A DNA stretch of 64,000 nt from Opitutales bacterium (GTDB lineage Bacteria; Verrucomicrobiota; Verrucomicrobiia; Opitutales; JABSRG01). Shown here one piece after another: positions 1 to 8,620 of the stretch (positions are counted from its first letter, which is position 1; every line of letters starts with the position of its first letter). Location of the stretch: positions 62,001 through 126,000 of the forward strand of contig JANQKZ010000038.1 in assembly GCA_028280845.1 (NCBI GenBank). Direction: 5' to 3'. Below the pieces are notes generated by a model. It saw only the letters and a program-made list of their open reading frames with translations, searched no databases and was not told the origin of the DNA. The position numbers and the translations under genes were made by a program.

Positions 1-805
1 GGTTCTTAAAAGGATCAAAGGAGATCTCCCGGATGATTCGCCCATCTGTCGCATAAACCGCGCGTTCCACCACATTTTTCAATTCGCGGATATTCCCTGG
101 CCATCGATACTTTTCGAGTGCCTGCATGGCCCGCTCACTGAATTCAGGTACCTCCGCTAGCCCGATCTCCATCGACATTCGGGTAGCAAAATGCCGGGCC
201 AACAGCATGATATCTTCTTTTCGTTCCCTGAGCGGAGGTAGGAATAGCACTTCGAAGGATAGCCGATCCAAGAGGTCTTCTTTGAATTTACCCTCCCTCG
301 CCATCTTGGGTAAATCCGCATTGGTTGCCCCAATTATCCTGACATCCACTTCGATGGACTCCGACGAACCCACCCGCTCAAAGTGGCTATACTCCACCAC
401 CCTTAAAATCTTTTCCTGAACCGACATTGGAATCTGGCCAATCTCATCAAGAAACAACGTCCCCCCGCTGGCCGCTTCAAACCGACCTCGCCGGCGCCGG
501 GCCGCTCCCGTGAATGAACCTGCCTCGTGCCCAAACAACTCCGACTCGAGTAAACTTTCCGCCAGGGTGGCGCAGTTCAACGTCACCATCGGTCCCTGCC
601 ACCGCTGTGACAGGTAGTGTAATCTCGATGCCGCCAATTCCTTCCCCGTTCCCCGTTCCCCGATGATCAGGACTGGGCGCTCCACCTTCGCGACCTGACT
701 GAGCTGAGCTTGAAAGTCCAGGAAGACCTCAGCCTCTCCGATTGCCTCTTGCATCGGTGGATTTACTTCCTCTACATACCCATAACGTGCCTCTGACTTT
801 TTCAT
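1..805 (-). CDS. pspF: PspF-type sigma-54 activator, 3' end cut by window edge
   Basis: An AAA+ enhancer-binding protein that would drive sigma-54 RNA polymerase at the psp promoter. 268 codons are visible from ATG 805. There is no receiver or other N-terminal sensory domain; the AAA+ module begins almost at once, as in PspF. Visible motifs are a Walker A GERGTGKE (about residues 49-56), the sigma-54 contact loop as GSFTGA (about 96-101, usual form GAFTGA) and Walker B TLFLDE (about 116-121). The C-terminal helix-turn-helix lies outside the window. It is divergent from pspA, the usual psp arrangement, and PspA is known to inhibit PspF directly in enterobacteria. A PspF orthologue is most likely; another short NtrC-class activator is possible. 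Confidence 0.88.
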   Translation of the reverse strand, partial: MKKSEARYGYVEEVNPPMQEAIGEAEVFLDFQAQLSQVAKVERPVLIIGERGTGKELAASRLHYLSQRWQGPMVTLNCATLAESLLESELFGHEAGSFTGAARRRRGRFEAASGGTLFLDEIGQIPMSVQEKILRVVEYSHFERVGSSESIEVDVRIIGATNADLPKMAREGKFKEDLLDRLSFEVLFLPPLRERKEDIMLLARHFATRMSMEIGLAEVPEFSERAMQALEKYRWPGNIRELKNVVERAVYATDGRIIREISFDPFKN

Positions 806-933
806 AGCAACAGTGGTGGTTCGCACCAACCAATGGTAAATATCACCAAAAGCGCAATGGTTTTATGCATACTTTAAAAATCCATAAATTTTTAGTTCCT
901 GTTCATCAACACTTTAAGTATTTTTTTTCAGAG

Positions 934-951
934 TTGGCATATGCGTTGCAT
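934..951 (+). promoter_or_regulatory. sigma-54 (-24/-12) promoter of the psp operon
   Basis: TTGGCATATGCGTTGCAT fits the sigma-54 consensus TGGCAC-N5-TTGCW. The GG (936-937) and GC (948-949) dinucleotides are exactly 12 bases apart, so transcription should start near 960, about 33 bases before pspA. The adjacent divergent gene encodes a PspF-type activator, which strongly supports the call. Bases 806-930 would hold the activator site; an inverted GGTGGT/ACCAACC around 812-828 is a weak candidate. Confidence 0.85.
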
Positions 952-992
952 AATTGGAGACGAATCCAAAACAACATTAACTGATTTTAACA

Positions 993-1664
993 ATGGGTAT
1001 TTTTTCAAGATTTCGTGATATCGTAAATTCGAATATCAACTCCATGCTCGATAAGGCGGAAGATCCTGAAAAGCTGATCAAATTGATGATCCGCGAAATG
1101 GAAGATACGCTGGTCGAATTAAAAGCGTCCTGTGCAGGGACCATCGCCGCTCAAACCAAGAGCGCCCGCAAATTAGAAGATGCGAAAGAGAAGGCCACCC
1201 GCTGGCAGGAACGCGCCGAACTGGCCATGAATAAAGGCCACGAAGACCTGGCCCGCGAGGCGCTCCTCGAAAAACGCGCCGCCTCCGAAAATGTAGAAGC
1301 CCTCGAAGGTGAACAAACCAACCTGGCCAACCTCGTCGAACAATATAAGTCCGACATCGCCGAACTGGAAGCCAAGCTGGAGCAGGCCCGCAAAAAACAC
1401 CGCGTCCTGGTTCAACGCCACGTCCATGCCGCCAAAAAAGAACGCGCCCAACGCGATATCCGCCGGGTTCATTCCGCCGATGTCATGGGCAAGTTTGATG
1501 CCCTCGAAAGCCGGATCGACCGGATGGAAGCTGATGCCGATCTCGTCAACTACGGCGTGGGCACCAATATCGATGATGCCTTCACCAAGTTTGAAACCGA
1601 CGAAAAAATCGAAGCTGAATTGGAAGCACTGCGCAGCAAGTCCAAAGGGAAAGACTCTGAATAA
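993..1664 (+). CDS. pspA: Phage shock protein A (PspA/IM30 family)
   Basis: A peripheral inner-membrane protein that binds stressed membranes and, in characterised systems, inhibits PspF. At 223 residues it has the normal family length. It opens with the amphipathic helix MGIFSRFRDIVNSNI, continues with the hallmark DPEKLIKLMIREMEDTL, and then is almost entirely charged coiled coil to residue 190. It is the first gene behind the sigma-54 promoter and is followed by PspB-like and PspC genes. The Shine-Dalgarno sequence is poor; the ATG is fixed by the conserved N-terminus. Confidence 0.95.
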   Translation: MGIFSRFRDIVNSNINSMLDKAEDPEKLIKLMIREMEDTLVELKASCAGTIAAQTKSARKLEDAKEKATRWQERAELAMNKGHEDLAREALLEKRAASENVEALEGEQTNLANLVEQYKSDIAELEAKLEQARKKHRVLVQRHVHAAKKERAQRDIRRVHSADVMGKFDALESRIDRMEADADLVNYGVGTNIDDAFTKFETDEKIEAELEALRSKSKGKDSE

Positions 1665-1721
1665 GCGTCGCCATGGGGCCTAAAACCTGTTCACATTCAC
1701 CCCATCATCACCCTTTAAACA

Positions 1722-1985
1722 ATGGACGTTCTATTCTTATCCTTCATGGGCCGGTTTGACCCGATCATGATCCCGGTAATCGCAATTATCTGCGGCACCA
1801 TGATCGCCATAACGGCAATAATCAAAGGGAAGAATCCTCCATCCGACAAACCGGAGGAGGAAGAAGCTTCCCGGACCATCCAGGAAATCTATGCGCAATG
1901 CAATCGCCTGGCGGACCGAATCGAAGCCCTCGAAACGATTATTCTCGAGCGCGAACAACGCAATAAACCTGACTCCTCACGATAA
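1722..1985 (+). CDS. pspB: PspB-like small membrane protein
   Basis: 87 residues: a short N-terminus, one transmembrane helix (about residues 15-34, PIMIPVIAIICGTMIAITAI), a charged linker, and a C-terminal helix CNRLADRIEALETIILERE. That helix matches the PspB tail pattern, in which an R-x-x-x-R-I-x-x-L-E-x-I-L helix follows a single membrane span. Known PspB works with PspC to sense envelope stress and release PspA. The place between pspA and pspC, 57 bases after pspA, supports the call. The sequence is diverged, so this is family-level only. Confidence 0.75.
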   Translation: MDVLFLSFMGRFDPIMIPVIAIICGTMIAITAIIKGKNPPSDKPEEEEASRTIQEIYAQCNRLADRIEALETIILEREQRNKPDSSR

Positions 1986-2005
1986 TTTACCAACACCCCA
2001 CCCTT

Positions 2006-2395
2006 ATGAATGATTCATCCTCCAACCAATCCTCTGGATTATACCGATCCCGCGACGGCGTCATCTTCGGCGTCTGCCAGGGCGTGGCGGAATGGAGAGA
2101 TCTTCCCGTGGTCTGGATCCGGATCGCAGTCGTGGTGGCTACCCTGCTGGTTGGTGTCTGGCCCGGTGTAATCGCCTATGTGTTCGCCGGCATTTTCATG
2201 AAGCCCAAGCCAGCCATCCCGTTCAACGACAATGCAGACCGAGAGTTTTACGACTCCTACACGCGCTCAAAATCGATGGCCCTGGATCGTCTGAAAAAAA
2301 TTGCAGATACCCTCGAACGCCGGACCGGCCGCCTCGAAACCATCATCCTCGACCGGGAACGTGACTGGGAACGCCGCTTTAAGCGGGATACCTGA
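2006..2395 (+). CDS. pspC: PspC domain protein
   Basis: 129 residues. The N-terminal half is a PspC domain: SGLYRSRDGVIFGVCQGVAE, then a hydrophobic span about residues 35-70 ending in IFMKPKP. PspC is an inner-membrane stress sensor that recruits PspA. The C-terminal quarter is a coiled-coil helix (RLKKIADTLERRTGRLETIILDRE) closely resembling the tail of the preceding PspB-like protein, which suggests the two tails pair with each other or with PspA. It begins 20 bases after the PspB-like gene and is the last gene before a clear terminator. Confidence 0.9.
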   Translation: MNDSSSNQSSGLYRSRDGVIFGVCQGVAEWRDLPVVWIRIAVVVATLLVGVWPGVIAYVFAGIFMKPKPAIPFNDNADREFYDSYTRSKSMALDRLKKIADTLERRTGRLETIILDRERDWERRFKRDT

Positions 2396-2431
2396 CTTAG
2401 TTTTAATACACTTTCACCATACGCACACCAA

Positions 2432-2456
2432 AGCCGGGGCCCTCCCCGGCTTTTTT
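2432..2456 (+). terminator. Rho-independent terminator of the psp operon
   Basis: The stem AGCCGGGG / CCCCGGCT with a short loop is followed directly by six T residues, 37 bases after the pspC stop. No other gene ends nearby on the plus strand. Confidence 0.9.
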
Positions 2457-2678
2457 CGTCTAAAGGTCGCAGCAGATGAGAGTGAATTATAGGATAGAGC
2501 GTGCTTCAGAATGCCTGAAATTAGGACTCCTGTAACAATTTTGTATCCATCTTCTGATTACGGATTAAGATGTTGCCCCCGGAACCGTAGAATAATATTG
2601 ATTGCCAGTCAGTTAATTACTACCTGCACTAAAAGGCTCTCCCTTTTCTCTTCAATCTTATCGCCCTGATCATCCTGC

Positions 2679-3794
2679 ATGGAAGTCCATCAACACCCAT
2701 TCTTTAAAGGTTTTGGGAAACAGGAGTTGGAAAACCTCGTTCGCGTCAGCGAAACTCATACTGCTCAACCCGAGGAGTTGATTTTCGATGAAGGAAGCCC
2801 TTCTGATGCCTTGTATCTCCTTTTAGATGGTGAGGTTTCTTTCATTAAACCGTTGGAGAATGGCAAAGAGCAGATCATCAGCAAAGCGGACCCTGGTGAA
2901 TTTTTTGGTGAGGTTGGCCTATTCACCGGAGAGCCTCGCTCTCTGTCCGCTGTAGCCAGCACGACCGCCACCATCGCTAAAGTGCCCAAAGGCGCCTTAC
3001 TCGATTTCATCAAAAATACCCCCGGTCCGGTAGATATGATCCTTCAAAGTATAGTCGGACACCTCCACCACACGACCCGCCACTATATCGAGGATATGAT
3101 CAAAACGGAGAAGATGGCCGTGGTCGGGGCCATGATGAATACCATTATTCACGATTTTAAGAATCCCTTTACACTCATTAGCTTGGGGAGTCAGGTGATC
3201 ATGCAGCGCCACAGTGACGAGCGCACGCAGCAGATTTGTCGCAATATCGAGGAGCAGGTCCGGCGCATGGTCGATATGGCTAACGAAATTGCTGATTACT
3301 CCCGTGGTCAACAATCCCTTGAATTTGCCCCGGTCAATTTACCCAAACTCTTCAACCGTTTTAGGGACCTGAACTTCCCCTATTTCCAGAAGGACAATAT
3401 TGAGTTCAACATGGAAATTGAGGATATCACGATTGAGGCTGAGGAAAGTAAACTGATTCGGGTTCTTCAGAACCTCACCAGCAACGCTATCGACAGTTTT
3501 GAGGAACGCGGAGGCGGCGTCATCAGCATCGTAGCCCGTAAAAAGAATGACGGGGCGGAAATTCTGCTGAAAGACAATGGGGCCGGAATCCCCAAAGAAA
3601 TCCGGGACAAGTTGTTCGAACCTTTCGTTACCTTTGGAAAGAGCAGCGGCACCGGCCTGGGCACTGCCATCGTGAAATCCATCGTGGAAGCGCATAAGGG
3701 AAGCATTCGTTTCGAAACGCAGGAAAACCGTGGCACTGCATTCTTCATCTGGTTACCCAAACACCAGCCGCTCAACGTCGCCAAACGCGGCTAG
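2679..3794 (+). CDS. Histidine kinase with N-terminal cyclic-nucleotide-binding-like sensor
   Basis: 371 residues with no membrane segment, so probably cytoplasmic. Residues about 8-120 are a cNMP-binding-type beta-barrel (PEELIFDEGSPSDALYLLLDG, PGEFFGEVGLFTGEPRS). The dimerisation helix carries the phospho-acceptor H158 in IIHDFKNP, an unusual H-box with Phe after Asp where most kinases have E(L/I)KNP. The ATPase domain shows the N box (NLTSNAIDSF), G1 at D299 (DNGAGIP) and G2 (GTGLGTAIV). No response regulator lies within the window. The pspF product has no receiver domain, so it is not an obvious partner. No Shine-Dalgarno is evident before the ATG. Confidence 0.9.
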   Translation: MEVHQHPFFKGFGKQELENLVRVSETHTAQPEELIFDEGSPSDALYLLLDGEVSFIKPLENGKEQIISKADPGEFFGEVGLFTGEPRSLSAVASTTATIAKVPKGALLDFIKNTPGPVDMILQSIVGHLHHTTRHYIEDMIKTEKMAVVGAMMNTIIHDFKNPFTLISLGSQVIMQRHSDERTQQICRNIEEQVRRMVDMANEIADYSRGQQSLEFAPVNLPKLFNRFRDLNFPYFQKDNIEFNMEIEDITIEAEESKLIRVLQNLTSNAIDSFEERGGGVISIVARKKNDGAEILLKDNGAGIPKEIRDKLFEPFVTFGKSSGTGLGTAIVKSIVEAHKGSIRFETQENRGTAFFIWLPKHQPLNVAKRG

Positions 3795-3817
3795 AGCAAA
3801 GCATGCCTTTTCCTATT

Positions 3818-3894
3818 GGAGCGCAGACTTGCTGCGCCCGACGCCAAATTCAGTGGAAGCGACTTTACACCGTGAAGAACAAAGTCTGCGCCCC
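3818..3894. repeat. Palindromic intergenic element (REP-like)
   Basis: GGAGCGCAGACTT (3818-3830) is repeated inverted as AAGTCTGCGCCCC (3882-3894) with one mismatch, enclosing about 51 bases. It fills the gap between two convergent genes, a usual place for REP-type or MITE-like elements. There is no T-run, so it is not a simple terminator. No second copy is visible in the window. Confidence 0.55.
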
Positions 3895-3905
3895 GGGTTC
3901 ACATC

Positions 3906-4388
3906 CTATTCTTCCGCCTGCTCCTCAAGGATCTCCATCGCCACTTCGCGTACGCGCGCCACGTAATCACTGCGAACGCGATCCCGCTGTTTCCCATATT
4001 CCTGGCGAATAAATGTCGTAAGCGCGGCCACCTGCTCGTCATTCATCAGCAGGTAGTAGGCGGCCATGGTATTATCCGCATCCACGACTCGTTTTCCTTT
4101 GTTTAACTCAGGGTCCTGGCTCCCCAACAGGATTGCCCGTACCAGGGCCAGTGTGGAGCCTCTTACCATTTTCGAATCCACCAGGGAGGGATTTAAGCCC
4201 GGAACCCCCAGCCCGTTCGCCATATGACAGGAAGCACAATGGAGAAAATACTGCCTTCTTCCCAGTTTGAGTTGCTCAGCTAACTCGGCTTCCGCCTTAA
4301 CCGTAGTTTCACTTTTCCCACCGGTCTGGGCAAACCCCATCCCACAGCTGGCCATCCAAAAAATCAAAGCAATATGCCCGCGAGTCAT
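3906..4388 (-). CDS. Secreted mono-haem cytochrome c
   Basis: 160 residues from ATG 4388. A TTG two codons upstream is in frame, but the GGGGAGAGGGG purine run is placed 6 bases before the ATG and favours it. A signal peptide (IALIFWMASCGMGFAQ) precedes a haem-binding CASCH motif (C51, C54, H55), then a cytochrome c fold. The distal Met could be in NTMAAYYLLM, followed by the terminal helix ALTTFIRQEYG. The long charged C-terminal helix is an extra. It is the last gene of the serA-to-cimA run, 18 bases after cimA. A periplasmic electron carrier is likely; the partner is unknown. Confidence 0.85.
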   Translation of the reverse strand: MTRGHIALIFWMASCGMGFAQTGGKSETTVKAEAELAEQLKLGRRQYFLHCASCHMANGLGVPGLNPSLVDSKMVRGSTLALVRAILLGSQDPELNKGKRVVDADNTMAAYYLLMNDEQVAALTTFIRQEYGKQRDRVRSDYVARVREVAMEILEEQAEE

Positions 4389-4406
4389 TGCCAACCCCTC
4401 TCCCCT

Positions 4407-5996
4407 CTAGACTTCTCCATTTTCCGCTTCGCGCATAAGTACATATTCCATGGAATCTTTGAGTGCCTGCCAGCTGGCATCAATAATGTTGTCACTGGCC
4501 CCAACCGTTCCCCAAATCGCATCCCCATCGGTGGATTCAATAAAAACCCGTGTCGTGGCATCTGCCCCTTTCCGATTCTCCAGGATACGCACATTATAAT
4601 CGATCAGGCGCACCTGCTTGATAGCCGGAAACGCCTCTTCGAGAGCCTTCCGAATAGCATGGTCAAGCGCACCCACCGGACCATGAGATTCAGCCACCGT
4701 ATGCACCTCTTCACCGCCCACCTCTAACTTTACCGTAGCTTCCGAAATCGTCCGCCCAAGGGCAATCTGCCGACTGGAGGCAACCCGGTAACCCACGAGT
4801 CTGAAGGGAGCTTTCCAGCCTTTTAGAAATCGGTGCAGGAGCAGTTTAAAGGAAGCGTCGGCGGCTTCATATTCATATCCTCGATGCTCCAGCTCCTTTA
4901 ACTCCTGGAGAAATTTTTTCAATTCAGGAGAGCCGGATTCCAGATCAAAGCCGACCTCCCGCGCTTTCATCAACACACTGGCCCGTCCCGACAAATCGCT
5001 GACCAGCACCCGCGTCCGATTTCCAACCAGCTCGGGCTCGATATGCTCATAGCTGTGCTTCACCTTGGCCGCGGCATCCGCATGCACTCCCCCTTTATGC
5101 GCAAATGCACTGGCCCCCACAAAGGGCTCTTTGGGGTTGGAGGGATGATTGGCCAGATCGTCTACAAAGATCGAAAGATCCCGAAGCTTGTTCAGGTTCG
5201 GTTTACAGTTCAGCTCTCTGCCCAGCTTAATCACAAGATTGGGGATGATCGAAGTGAGGTTGGCATTTCCAATGCGTTCGCCAAAGCCGTTTAACGTGCC
5301 TTGCACCATCGTCGCGCCAGAACGCACCGCCGCCAGACTGACCGCTACCCCCACCCCACTGTCATTGTGGGCATGAATCCCCACCTGGGCCTCGCCGAGC
5401 CGTTCGCGCACATGACTCGTGATCGCCCCTACTTCTTCCACCAGGGTACCTCCATTGGTATCGCAGAGAGCAAGAAAGCTGGCGCCGCCTCGGAAAGCTG
5501 CCTCGAGGGTGTTCAGGGCATACTCCTGGTTATCCTTATAGCCGTCAAAAAAATGCTCTGCATCATAGATGACCTCCCGATTCGATTCGCTTAAAAAGCG
5601 AACCGTGTCTTCGATCATCCTCAGGTTATCCTCGGGAGTCGTCCGCAAAATCTCCTCCACGTGAAGTAACCAGGACTTACCAAAGAGGGAAACTGCCGGA
5701 GTTTCCGCCTCGATCAGCAATTGAACTTGAGGGTCTTCCTCCACCGCCAGCTTCGACCGCCGCGTAGATCCAAACGCCACAATTTTGGCATGCTTCAGAT
5801 CGACCTGTTTGACTGCTTCGAAGAAACTCATGTCCCGGGGATTGGAACCAGGCCAGCCGCCCTCAATATAATCCACACCGAATTGATCCAGTTTTTCTAC
5901 AATTCGCAGCTTCGCCGGAACAGGAAAGGAAATACCCTCTCCCTGGGTTCCATCTCGCAAGGTAGTATCGAAGATATGGATTAAAGAATCGCTCAT
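4407..5996 (-). CDS. cimA: (R)-citramalate synthase
   Basis: Condenses acetyl-CoA and pyruvate to citramalate, the first step of the threonine-independent route to 2-oxobutyrate and isoleucine. 529 residues, the usual CimA length. The alpha-isopropylmalate/homocitrate synthase barrel starts with FDTTLRDGTQGEG (D10, R14, D15 at the metal/substrate site), contains the metal-binding HAHND (near 210) and GTLNGFGERIGN, and ends with a LeuA-type regulatory domain (about 400-525). The architecture distinguishes CimA from LeuA. It sits 29 bases downstream of thrC in the aspartate-family operon, so both routes into isoleucine appear to be encoded together. Confidence 0.92.
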   Translation of the reverse strand: MSDSLIHIFDTTLRDGTQGEGISFPVPAKLRIVEKLDQFGVDYIEGGWPGSNPRDMSFFEAVKQVDLKHAKIVAFGSTRRSKLAVEEDPQVQLLIEAETPAVSLFGKSWLLHVEEILRTTPEDNLRMIEDTVRFLSESNREVIYDAEHFFDGYKDNQEYALNTLEAAFRGGASFLALCDTNGGTLVEEVGAITSHVRERLGEAQVGIHAHNDSGVGVAVSLAAVRSGATMVQGTLNGFGERIGNANLTSIIPNLVIKLGRELNCKPNLNKLRDLSIFVDDLANHPSNPKEPFVGASAFAHKGGVHADAAAKVKHSYEHIEPELVGNRTRVLVSDLSGRASVLMKAREVGFDLESGSPELKKFLQELKELEHRGYEYEAADASFKLLLHRFLKGWKAPFRLVGYRVASSRQIALGRTISEATVKLEVGGEEVHTVAESHGPVGALDHAIRKALEEAFPAIKQVRLIDYNVRILENRKGADATTRVFIESTDGDAIWGTVGASDNIIDASWQALKDSMEYVLMREAENGEV

Positions 5997-6025
5997 GACG
6001 CGTTGTGCTCAAAAAAGAGTCACTA

Positions 6026-7390
6026 TTAGAGACCTGCCGGATGAGATTCAATAAAAGATCCAATAGCCTCCGGAGTAGGATCCACTGGATAATAGCGTGC
6101 TTGTTTCTGCTTCAGCACTTCCAGCCGGGGATGCGCAGGATGCAGCCCAATGGCCCGCTCAATGGTATCGGGAAATTTGGCCGGATGCGCGGTGGCAACG
6201 AGCAGGGATGGTCGGTCCGGATCCAGATCCTTAAACCCGCAGGCCGTATGCGGATCAGCCACGTAGTCGAAGCTAGCCTTGGCTTGCTGGATTAGACGGA
6301 CAATCTCCTCGTCTATTGCCCGTGACGCGGAAAATCCCTCGGCTACAAAATGATCAAAGTGGTAAGCTCCACTTTGCCGGAAGGTCTCAATAATCTGTCT
6401 AACCCGGGCAGGATCTTCCTGGCAAAAGTAATAGAGGAAGCGCTCAAAATTGGAGGCCACCTGGATGTCCATCGACGGAGCCAGACTTGGCCTTACCGGC
6501 TCCTGGACATACTCGCCCTGATTCATCAGGCGGTAAAGGATATCATTCTGGTTCGTTGCCAGTCGGAATCGGGAAAAGGGCACCCCCATTTTCCGCAAGA
6601 TCCAACCAGCGAAGATATTTCCAAAATTCCCCGTAGGGACCACCACCTCGATCGTATCCCGGATAGCCGGAGGGAGCCGAAACCAGGCCCAAAGGTAATA
6701 TACACATTGGGCAAGAATACGGACCAGATTGATTGAGTTGACCGCAGACAACCGGTTGCGTATGCGAAAACCCTGATCTGAGAAAAGCGATTTGAGCGCC
6801 GCCTGGGCATCATCAAAAGAGCCTTCGATTCCGAGAGGAAAAACATGAGGATCCTCGGTGCAGATCATTTGGCGCTCTTGCAGAGGCGAAACCCGACCCA
6901 GCGGATACAAAATAAAGGTGTTCACACCGGGCGTGCCGGCCAAACCCTGAATCGCCGCCGCTCCAGTATCTCCGGAGGTGGCTCCCAATACATTGATGGG
7001 CTCCCCCGTCCGTTGAATCTGGGCGCCATACAAATTACCCAACACCTGAAGCGCGAAATCTTTAAACGCTAGCGTGGGTCCGTGGAAGAGCTCCAGAACC
7101 CAAGTGTGGTCCCCCAGCTGACGAACCGGGGCAATTTCCCCTTCGGCAAAATCGGAGTAAGCGGACTGAATACAGGACTCCAGAACATTGGATTCCATAT
7201 CGTCCGCGAACTCACTGAAGAAGGCAAGACAGAGCTCAGGATAACCGAGGTGGGACCAAGCCTCCAGATGAGGAGACAGGTCGGGCAGCCGGTCAGGCAG
7301 AAACAACCCTCCATCCGGGGCTAAACCGACCGCTACCGCATCGGAAAACCTGCTCGCCGCGGCCTCTCCTCTGGTACTGATATAGTGCAT
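6026..7390 (-). CDS. thrC: Threonine synthase
   Basis: PLP enzyme converting O-phosphohomoserine to threonine. 454 residues, in the range of the longer bacterial form. It starts with MHYISTRGEA and has the PLP lysine K110 in LAFKDFALQ, the phosphate-binding ATSGDTGAAAI and PTGNFGNIFAG. It begins 2 bases after lysC ends, indicating translational coupling. A homoserine kinase (thrB) is not seen in the window and must lie elsewhere. Confidence 0.95.
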   Translation of the reverse strand: MHYISTRGEAAASRFSDAVAVGLAPDGGLFLPDRLPDLSPHLEAWSHLGYPELCLAFFSEFADDMESNVLESCIQSAYSDFAEGEIAPVRQLGDHTWVLELFHGPTLAFKDFALQVLGNLYGAQIQRTGEPINVLGATSGDTGAAAIQGLAGTPGVNTFILYPLGRVSPLQERQMICTEDPHVFPLGIEGSFDDAQAALKSLFSDQGFRIRNRLSAVNSINLVRILAQCVYYLWAWFRLPPAIRDTIEVVVPTGNFGNIFAGWILRKMGVPFSRFRLATNQNDILYRLMNQGEYVQEPVRPSLAPSMDIQVASNFERFLYYFCQEDPARVRQIIETFRQSGAYHFDHFVAEGFSASRAIDEEIVRLIQQAKASFDYVADPHTACGFKDLDPDRPSLLVATAHPAKFPDTIERAIGLHPAHPRLEVLKQKQARYYPVDPTPEAIGSFIESHPAGL

Positions 7391-7392
7391 GA

Positions 7393-8616
7393 CTAGGCTC
7401 CGTTGGGCTGATCCCCCAAGCCGAACGCATCATGAACAGCGCGGGCCGCCTCGTCAGCTTCTTCAGGCTTGATCGCAACAGAAATTTTAATTTCTGATGT
7501 ATTGATCAACTGGATACTGATTCCCGTTTCGGCTAAGGCTGCAAAGAAAGCTGCCGCCACCCCGCTGTGAGATCGCATACCGATCCCCACCACGGAAATC
7601 TTCGCAATCTCATCGGCTGCCGAAAGGGTGACCTCGTCTCCATAAAGTTGTTTGACCGCTTTCTCGGCTTTATAGATATCATCTCGCGGTACGGTGAAAG
7701 TAAGATTGGCTTTTCCTTCATGACCAATGTTCTGGACGATCATATCCACGATGACCCCGGCCTCTGAGATGACTTGAAAAACCTTGGCCGCCGTTCCAGC
7801 ACGATCCGGCACATTGCGCACAACGATTTTAGCTTGGTTATTATCCACAGCGACGCCGCTAACGACGACATCTTCCATTGAGGGGGCTTCTGCTTTCACG
7901 ATGGTTCCGGTGTTATGATTAAAACTCGATCGAACTTCAAAGGTGACATTGTATTTTTGGGCAAATTCAACCGCCCGTGCCTGCATGACTTTACTCCCAC
8001 TGCTGGCCAGCTCCAGAAGCTCCTCGTAACTGATCTCCTGGATTTTTTGCGCGTCGGGAACAATTCGCGGATCGGCGGTATAGACTCCATCCACATCCGT
8101 ATAAATCTCGCATTTTTCCGCATCCAGCGCCGCAGCCAACGCAATGCCGGTCAGGTCGGACCCGCCTCGGCCAAAGGTGGTGACCTGGCCGCGTTCGCTG
8201 ATCCCCTGAAACCCTGCCACGATGACAACATTACGTTCAGCGAGGCGCTCTTTGATATCGCCTCCGTTAATGGATCGGATCCGGGCCCGGGTATGCGCAA
8301 AATCAGTCACGATGCCCGCTTGCGGTCCCGTGCGAGAGACGGCCGGCACCCCTAAGGACTGCAGGGCGATCGCCATCAACGCGATGGTTTCCTGTTCACC
8401 CACCGCCAGCAACATATCCATTTCGCGATCGCTCGGCACGGCACTGAGGCTGCGAGCCCGGTTGATCAACTCATTCGTGACCCCTGCACGCGCAGAGACG
8501 ACCACGATTACGTCCTGCCCGGATTCCCAGTCGGTTTTGATCCGTTTGGCCACTACCTTGATTCGATCAATCGAACCTACCGAGGTTCCCCCGAACTTTT
8601 TTACAACGAGTGCCAT
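7393..8616 (-). CDS. lysC: Aspartate kinase
   Basis: Phosphorylates aspartate in the first step of lysine, threonine and methionine synthesis. ATG 8616 is chosen because it gives the family start MALVVKKFGGTSVG; a TTG five codons upstream would overlap hom. 407 residues: kinase domain with KFGGTSVG (6-13), the GRGGSDLTG substrate motif and the TDVDGVYTADPR segment, then two ACT domains (about 265-400) that normally bind lysine or threonine for feedback control. It is monofunctional, not fused to homoserine dehydrogenase, and lies 4 bases after hom. Confidence 0.95.
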   Translation of the reverse strand: MALVVKKFGGTSVGSIDRIKVVAKRIKTDWESGQDVIVVVSARAGVTNELINRARSLSAVPSDREMDMLLAVGEQETIALMAIALQSLGVPAVSRTGPQAGIVTDFAHTRARIRSINGGDIKERLAERNVVIVAGFQGISERGQVTTFGRGGSDLTGIALAAALDAEKCEIYTDVDGVYTADPRIVPDAQKIQEISYEELLELASSGSKVMQARAVEFAQKYNVTFEVRSSFNHNTGTIVKAEAPSMEDVVVSGVAVDNNQAKIVVRNVPDRAGTAAKVFQVISEAGVIVDMIVQNIGHEGKANLTFTVPRDDIYKAEKAVKQLYGDEVTLSAADEIAKISVVGIGMRSHSGVAAAFFAALAETGISIQLINTSEIKISVAIKPEEADEAARAVHDAFGLGDQPNGA

Positions 8617-8620
8617 AGAG

